Source of the DNA: Anaerolineaceae bacterium UBA700 | Lineage (GTDB): Bacteria; Chloroflexota; Anaerolineae; Anaerolineales; Anaerolineaceae | Reading direction: 5' to 3' | Length of the DNA: 8,625 bases | Assembly (NCBI GenBank): GCA_002298885.1 | Contig: DBMK01000123.1 | Coordinates: forward strand, 1 to 8,625 | Shown here: piece by piece, positions 5,646 to 8,625 of the stretch | Layout: every line of letters starts with the position of its first letter | Position numbering within the stretch: position 1 is the first letter of the stretch | Position numbers and translations under genes: made by a program | Notes under the pieces: generated by a model | Told to the model about the DNA's origin: nothing | Database searches by the model: none | What the model saw: only the letters and a program-made list of their open reading frames with translations

Positions 5646-7061
5646 TTACTTCCCGATTTTGGGCTTGAGCAGGGCCCAGCGCGTGCCGCCGTCGACGGAA
5701 TCGACCAGGGCATAAGAAACGTTGGGGACAGATCCCATGGTGGCCACGACCCAGCCGTTTTTGGCATCCACGAAGGAGAGTTGGGCATTCCAATCCACCT
5801 TGGCCAGGTTGGCCCAGGTCTTGCCGCCGTCGGCGGTGGCGAAGATGTGGCTATCGCCCACAAACCAGCCCTGGGCGGCGCTGATGAACTGGTACGAGCC
5901 CAGCGAGGCCGGGGCCAGGCGCGCTTTCCAGGTGGCGCCGCCGTCGGCCGTAACGTAAAGCCAGGTCTTGGCAACCTTTGTCTGGTCAAACGACTGGCAG
6001 GATATCTGCATCAGCCCGTCCTTGGCCGAAAAGAAGACCGGCGGGAAGGAGCCGCACGAGACGTCCTGGGCGGTGAAGATGGTTGGGGAATCGGACGGAG
6101 CCGGCAGCTTGACCGCGCTCCAGTTGCTGCCGCCGTCCTTGGTCTGGAACAGGAGCACGCCGGCGGCTACGCCATTGCAGGAGCCAGCCAGCCAGCCGTG
6201 CTGGGCATCCACAAAGCCCATGCCGGACTTGTAGCAGCTCTGGATCTGGCCCTTGTTGACGTCCATCGGGTCCACCAGCATCTTCCAGGTCTGGCCGGCG
6301 TCGGCGGTGCCGAAGATGTAAATGTAGTCGTGATTCATGCCGGCCCCGGCGTGTACCATCACCCAGCCGCTCTTGCCGTCCGGCAGGAAGGTGAGCTGCC
6401 CAAAGTCGAAGATATCCGGGTTGCTGCCGCTGCTCTGCGCCAGGGGCGCGCTGGTCTTCCAGCTTGCGCCGCCGTCAGCGGTGGACCAGACGACGCGGGC
6501 CTGGTCCGTAACCGAGCCGGGCTGGGGCGCAAACGCAACCCAGGCCTTCTGAGCGTCGAGGAAGAAGGCCTGCGCCCGCTGGCTGGGGCCGCTCTCGACG
6601 GCCGCCGTGCTGGCCTTTTGGGGCGGGGTCACGTCGCGCCAGGTGGCGCCGCCGTCCGCAGTGCGCAGGACGTGCTCGTTGTCCGGGTCAAGCTTGAGGT
6701 CCACCCCCACCGCCCAGCCCTCCGTCTTGGAGGTCATGTGCACCTGGGTCACAGTTACGTCGCTGCCGGACGAAAAACGCACGATCTGCCCCGGGACGGG
6801 CGGGACGGCCGTCGGGGCGGTTGTCGCCGCCTGGGCGGGGGCCTGGGTCGGGGCTTCGGTGGGCGCCTGCGTGGCCGGCGGGGTGGCGGTGATCACGGGC
6901 AGCAAGGTCTGGGTAGGTGCCCCGGTTGGAGCCGCAGTGGCGGTCGCGGCCATGGCAGGGGTGGGGCTGGGAGGCTCGGTCGGCACCTCCGGCAAGCTGC
7001 AGCCCGCCAGCAGGATGGCGCCGAGCGCAATTATCAGAATCGACAGATTTTTGTAAAACAT
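5646..7061 (-). CDS. Exported lipoprotein with seven Asp-box (BNR/Ycf48-like) repeats
   Basis: A 471-residue protein predicted to be exported and lipid-anchored: signal peptide residues 1-20, lipobox LAGC with Cys21. A linker rich in Pro, Thr and Ala (about 24-90) follows. The rest is a beta-propeller-like region with seven Asp-box motifs: TADGGATW (134-141), then TADGGASW, TADAGQTW, TKDGGSNW, TADGGATW, TADGGKTW and SVDGGTRW, most preceded by a GW-type strand. Such propellers occur in Ycf48-like photosystem assembly factors and sialidases. Catalytic sialidase residues are not evident, so a binding or scaffold role outside the membrane is more likely. The ATG at 7061 is chosen because minus-strand GAGGTGA ends 3 nt before it (GAGG with 5 nt spacing) and it starts the signal peptide; an upstream in-frame start at 7160 would add 33 residues in front of it. 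It converges on the flavoprotein gene and diverges from ccrM. Confidence 0.88.
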   Translation of the reverse strand: MFYKNLSILIIALGAILLAGCSLPEVPTEPPSPTPAMAATATAAPTGAPTQTLLPVITATPPATQAPTEAPTQAPAQAATTAPTAVPPVPGQIVRFSSGSDVTVTQVHMTSKTEGWAVGVDLKLDPDNEHVLRTADGGATWRDVTPPQKASTAAVESGPSQRAQAFFLDAQKAWVAFAPQPGSVTDQARVVWSTADGGASWKTSAPLAQSSGSNPDIFDFGQLTFLPDGKSGWVMVHAGAGMNHDYIYIFGTADAGQTWKMLVDPMDVNKGQIQSCYKSGMGFVDAQHGWLAGSCNGVAAGVLLFQTKDGGSNWSAVKLPAPSDSPTIFTAQDVSCGSFPPVFFSAKDGLMQISCQSFDQTKVAKTWLYVTADGGATWKARLAPASLGSYQFISAAQGWFVGDSHIFATADGGKTWANLAKVDWNAQLSFVDAKNGWVVATMGSVPNVSYALVDSVDGGTRWALLKPKIGK

Positions 7062-7112
7062 AATCACCTCAATAGAGTGCGGGTACGACCAGGATTTCAA
7101 CAGCATAACCCG

Positions 7113-7155
7113 GGCGTGTTTCACCCGTATGACAGGCGTGTTACCGTTTTGTAAC
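7113..7155. promoter_or_regulatory. Operator-like repeats upstream of the lipoprotein gene
   Basis: GGCGTGTT occurs at 7113-7120 and 7135-7142, exactly 22 nt apart (about two helical turns). The second copy overlaps an inverted repeat GTTAC-N6-GTAAC (7140-7155). Both lie in the untranslated region between the lipoprotein start (7061) and its candidate promoter near 7220. They look like binding sites for a dimeric regulator or elements in the leader RNA. No regulator gene is in the window to pair with them. Confidence 0.35.
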
Positions 7156-7192
7156 GTCAAGACGCCATGAATTCAAAATGGTTTCTAAAAGC

Positions 7193-7278
7193 TATAATTT
7201 AACTGCAATTTGTACGGATTATAGCACCCCTGATTAAACCTGCAAAACAGCGCCGGATTTAAAAAATCATTGTATACT
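7193..7278 (+). promoter_or_regulatory. Candidate ccrM -10 boxes
   Basis: There are two candidates. TATACT (7273-7278), directly preceded by TG, would start RNA near 7285 and leave a leader of only about 9 nt before ATG 7294. TATAAT (7193-7198) is a perfect box but would give a leader near 90 nt. Neither has a convincing -35. No GANTC site occurs anywhere in 7062-7293, so direct methylation control of ccrM by its own product, as known in Caulobacter, is not supported here. Confidence 0.4.
7218..7246 (-). promoter_or_regulatory. Candidate promoter for the lipoprotein gene
   Basis: On the minus strand TTTGCA (7246-7241) and TATAAT (7223-7218) are separated by 17 nt. The start would be near 7211, giving a leader of about 150 nt that includes the GGCGTGTT and GTTAC repeats. 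The -35 matches consensus at four of six positions. Confidence 0.4.
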
Positions 7279-7293
7279 CTCTTAACTCATACC

Positions 7294-8385
7294 ATGCAAC
7301 CTTCCGGCAGCGGCGACCTCCCGTTAAACCAGGTGCTCCAGGGCGATTGTATCGACATCCTGAAGGCGCTTCCGCCCGCCTCGGTGGACCTGGTGTTCGC
7401 CGATCCCCCTTACAACCTGCAACTCAAGCAGGAGCTGTACCGCCCCAACAACACCCTGGTCGACGCGGTCAACGACGAATGGGACCATTTCAGTAGCTTC
7501 CAGGCCTACGATGACTTTGCCCGGCGCTGGCTGGGCGCCTGCCGGCGGGCGCTCAAGGACAGCGGCGCGCTGTGGGTCATCGGCACTTACCACAATATTT
7601 TCCGCCTGGGCGCCATCATGCAGGACCTGGGGTTCTGGTTTCTGAATGACGTGGTGTGGCTGAAAGCGAACCCCATGCCCAATTTCCGCGGGGTGCGCTT
7701 CACCAACGCCCACGAGACGCTGATCTGGGCCTGCAAGCAGGAGGGAGCGCGCTACACCTTCAACCACCACGCCGCCAAGCACCTGAACGACGACCTGCAG
7801 ATGCGCTCCGACTGGCTGCTGCCGCTGTGCACCGGCGAGGAACGCATCAAGGAAAACGGCAAAAAGGTCCATTCCACCCAGAAGCCGGAGGCGCTGCTCT
7901 ACCGCATCCTCATGGCTACCACCAACCCCGGCGACGTGGTGCTCGATCCCTTCTTCGGCTCCGGGACCACCGGCGCGGTGGCCAAGAAGCTGCACCGCCA
8001 GTGGATCGGGATCGAGCGCGAGCCGCGCTACGTGGAGATCGCTCGCCGGCGCATCGATGCCATCCAGCCCGGGCCGGTGGAGGACGTGATCAGCCCGGCG
8101 CCGCGGCGCACGCGCTCGGAGCCGCGCCTGCCGTTCGGCAGCCTGCTCGAAAACGGCCTGCTCCAGCCGGGCCAGGCGCTGTACTTCCGCGGCGAGCGCG
8201 CCCAGGCGGGACGGGTGCGGGCCGACGGGCGGCTGGTGTTGGGCGACCTGGAAGGCTCGATCCACCAGCTTGCGGCGCGCCTGCTGGGCGGCGGCCCGTG
8301 CAACGGCTGGGACCTGTGGTTTTACGAGGCCGCCGACGGCGAGCTGCACAGCATTAACGACCTGCGCCAGCGCCTGCGGGGTTAG
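7294..8385 (+). CDS. ccrM: CcrM-type DNA adenine methyltransferase (predicted GANTC)
   Basis: A 363-residue beta-class N6-adenine methyltransferase that transfers a methyl group from S-adenosylmethionine to adenine, predicted in GANTC. The catalytic motif DPPY (37-40) precedes the SAM-binding motif DPFFGSGTT (218-226), the beta-class order. CcrM-like blocks are the stretch after DPPY (NLQL, then DAVNDEWDHFSSFQAYDDF, 57-75), WVIGTYHNIFRLGAIMQDLG (94-113), ANPMPNFRG (125-133), QMRSDWLLPLCTG (169-181) and HSTQKPEALL (193-202). The C-terminal DNA-binding domain (about 277-362) is present, with PFGSLLENGLLQPG, GDLEGSIHQL and CNGWDLW (336-342), so the protein is full length (Caulobacter CcrM is about 358). 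ATG 7294 has no Shine-Dalgarno sequence; TTG 7270 in frame lies inside a probable -10 region and is rejected. No restriction enzyme or specificity gene adjoins, so it is likely a solitary methylase affecting replication or expression. The family is very sure; GANTC specificity is inferred by similarity. Confidence 0.94.
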   Translation: MQPSGSGDLPLNQVLQGDCIDILKALPPASVDLVFADPPYNLQLKQELYRPNNTLVDAVNDEWDHFSSFQAYDDFARRWLGACRRALKDSGALWVIGTYHNIFRLGAIMQDLGFWFLNDVVWLKANPMPNFRGVRFTNAHETLIWACKQEGARYTFNHHAAKHLNDDLQMRSDWLLPLCTGEERIKENGKKVHSTQKPEALLYRILMATTNPGDVVLDPFFGSGTTGAVAKKLHRQWIGIEREPRYVEIARRRIDAIQPGPVEDVISPAPRRTRSEPRLPFGSLLENGLLQPGQALYFRGERAQAGRVRADGRLVLGDLEGSIHQLAARLLGGGPCNGWDLWFYEAADGELHSINDLRQRLRG

Positions 8386-8409
8386 CGGATGTAATTTATA
8401 AAATCATCC

Positions 8410-8438
8410 TTGAATTTTAGCCCGGGGCTCGCTAGAAT
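8410..8438 (+). promoter_or_regulatory. Sigma70-like promoter of a small RNA
   Basis: TTGAAT (8410-8415) and TAGAAT (8433-8438) are separated by exactly 17 nt, one of the best promoter matches in the window. The predicted start, 6-8 nt after the -10 box, is 8444-8446. This is the first base or two of the closing stem of the RNA described next. It begins 25 nt after the ccrM stop, with no intervening terminator seen. Confidence 0.7.
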
Positions 8439-8443
8439 GAAGG

Positions 8444-8562
8444 CGAGGGAAAGAAAGCGCCATATTGCAAGCATGGGAGGCCGAGCTACCACCTATTTCG
8501 CTTGCCGCTGGGGAGTATAAACTACCCCGAACCTATTTTGCGCACTTTCCCTCGAGTTTTTT
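8444..8562 (+). ncRNA. Candidate small structured RNA of about 118 nt, family unknown
   Basis: The ends pair perfectly: CGAGGGAAAG (8444-8453) with CTTTCCCTCG (8545-8554). After a small internal loop, GCGC (8457-8460) pairs with GCGC (8540-8543). Inside, GCAAGC (8467-8472) pairs with GCTTGC (8500-8505), and ATGGGAGG (8473-8480) with CCACCTAT (8489-8496; one A-A mismatch, one G-U), forming a long hairpin. Next comes a short hairpin from GGGGAGT to ACTACCCC (about 8510-8528, one bulged A). Then AG and six T end the unit. The layout is a closing stem, an open centre with a small hairpin on the 3' side, and an apical stem, which recalls 6S RNA. It is much shorter than the usual 180-200 nt and shows no signature I can match. 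It is not 5S rRNA and lacks the SRP RNA loop. The promoter, start and terminator agree on the same boundaries. Evidence is structural only. Confidence 0.6.
8545..8562 (+). terminator. T-run terminator closing the small RNA
   Basis: The 3' half of the closing stem (8545-8554) is followed by AG and six T (8557-8562). Because its partner strand is the 5' end of the RNA about 100 nt away, the terminator works only if the whole RNA has folded, as for other small RNAs whose ends pair. Confidence 0.5.
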
Positions 8563-8563
8563 A

Positions 8564-8588
8564 AGTAGACAGTAGACAGTTTACAGTT
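8564..8588. repeat. Short tandem repeat, AGTAGAC type
   Basis: Units of 7 nt (AGTAGAC, AGTAGAC, AGTTTAC, AGTTC) begin one base after the T-run of the small RNA. They may continue as a larger element beyond the window, as the other short-period repeats here do. The final 37 nt (8589-8625) show nothing I can name. Confidence 0.6.
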
Positions 8589-8625
8589 CAAAGAATAACA
8601 TTATTTTCACCACACACCTGCCCTG

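Noticed and set aside
5634..7154. 506-codon open frame on the plus strand opposite the lipoprotein gene
   Set aside because: The minus strand encodes a signal peptide, lipobox and seven Asp-boxes with a strong RBS. The plus frame has no start signal and begins inside the inverted repeat.
7324..8349. Long minus-strand open frame opposite ccrM
   Set aside because: The plus frame is an unmistakable CcrM; the opposite frame is compositional.
8437..8520. Small ORF of 27 codons starting ATG 8437
   Set aside because: Its ATG lies inside the predicted -10 box, there is no RBS, and it covers the paired regions of the candidate RNA.
8444..8562. 5S rRNA, because of the 118-nt length and three helices
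   Set aside because: The conserved 5S loop sequences and helix proportions are missing; only a short CCGAAC match is present.

Overview
The window reads as ordinary chromosome from a GC-rich bacterium, most plausibly a member of the Chloroflexota (Anaerolineae-like). That assignment is inference. It rests on the gene mix (an MscL carrying a zinc ribbon, an Asp-box lipoprotein with a Pro/Thr/Ala-rich linker, a ComB homologue, a CcrM-type methylase) and on intergenic spaces filled with short-period repeats built on ATTCG, CTCTGTG, GTCAG and AGTAGAC. There is no rRNA or tRNA gene, no CRISPR array, no transposase and no integrase.

Layout. Positions 1-164 hold an ATTCG-type repeat and the promoter/RBS region of a Tat-exported DUF362 protein (165-1403, +). 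Its stop codon is followed at once by a 41-nt arm of a GTCAG-type inverted repeat. The matching arm (1562-1602) ends just before the ribosome binding site of a zinc-ribbon MscL (1621-2052, +). The 355-nt gap 2053-2407 carries a series of stem-loops ending in a good intrinsic terminator, then an 8-nt-period repeat. Next come a ComB-family phosphatase (2408-3094, +), a large unrecognised polytopic membrane protein (3164-5059, +) and a small pyridoxamine-phosphate-oxidase-like flavoprotein (5102-5542, +). A copy of the ATTCG element forms the last codons and stop of the membrane protein gene. A perfect 43-bp inverted repeat built from the same element separates the flavoprotein gene from a convergent Asp-box lipoprotein gene (5646-7061, -). 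A divergent, AT-rich regulatory region (7062-7293) leads to a full-length CcrM-type DNA methyltransferase (7294-8385, +).

The most interesting item lies after ccrM. A sigma70-like promoter (TTGAAT, 17 nt, TAGAAT) has a predicted start that falls on the first base or two of an RNA of about 118 nt. The 5' and 3' ends of that RNA pair perfectly over 10 bp and run into six T. Inside are a longer hairpin and a small hairpin on the 3' side. This has the layout of a free-standing small RNA gene and loosely resembles a compact 6S RNA, but I cannot assign it to a known family.

The genes do not form one obvious pathway. The four forward genes from 165 to 3094 look like separate units with their own promoters or terminators. 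The membrane protein and flavoprotein genes may be co-transcribed. The methylase has no restriction partner in view and is probably a solitary, regulatory-type methylase. The repeats have repeatedly ended up at gene borders, where they act, or have been recruited, as stop codons, terminators and leader sequence.
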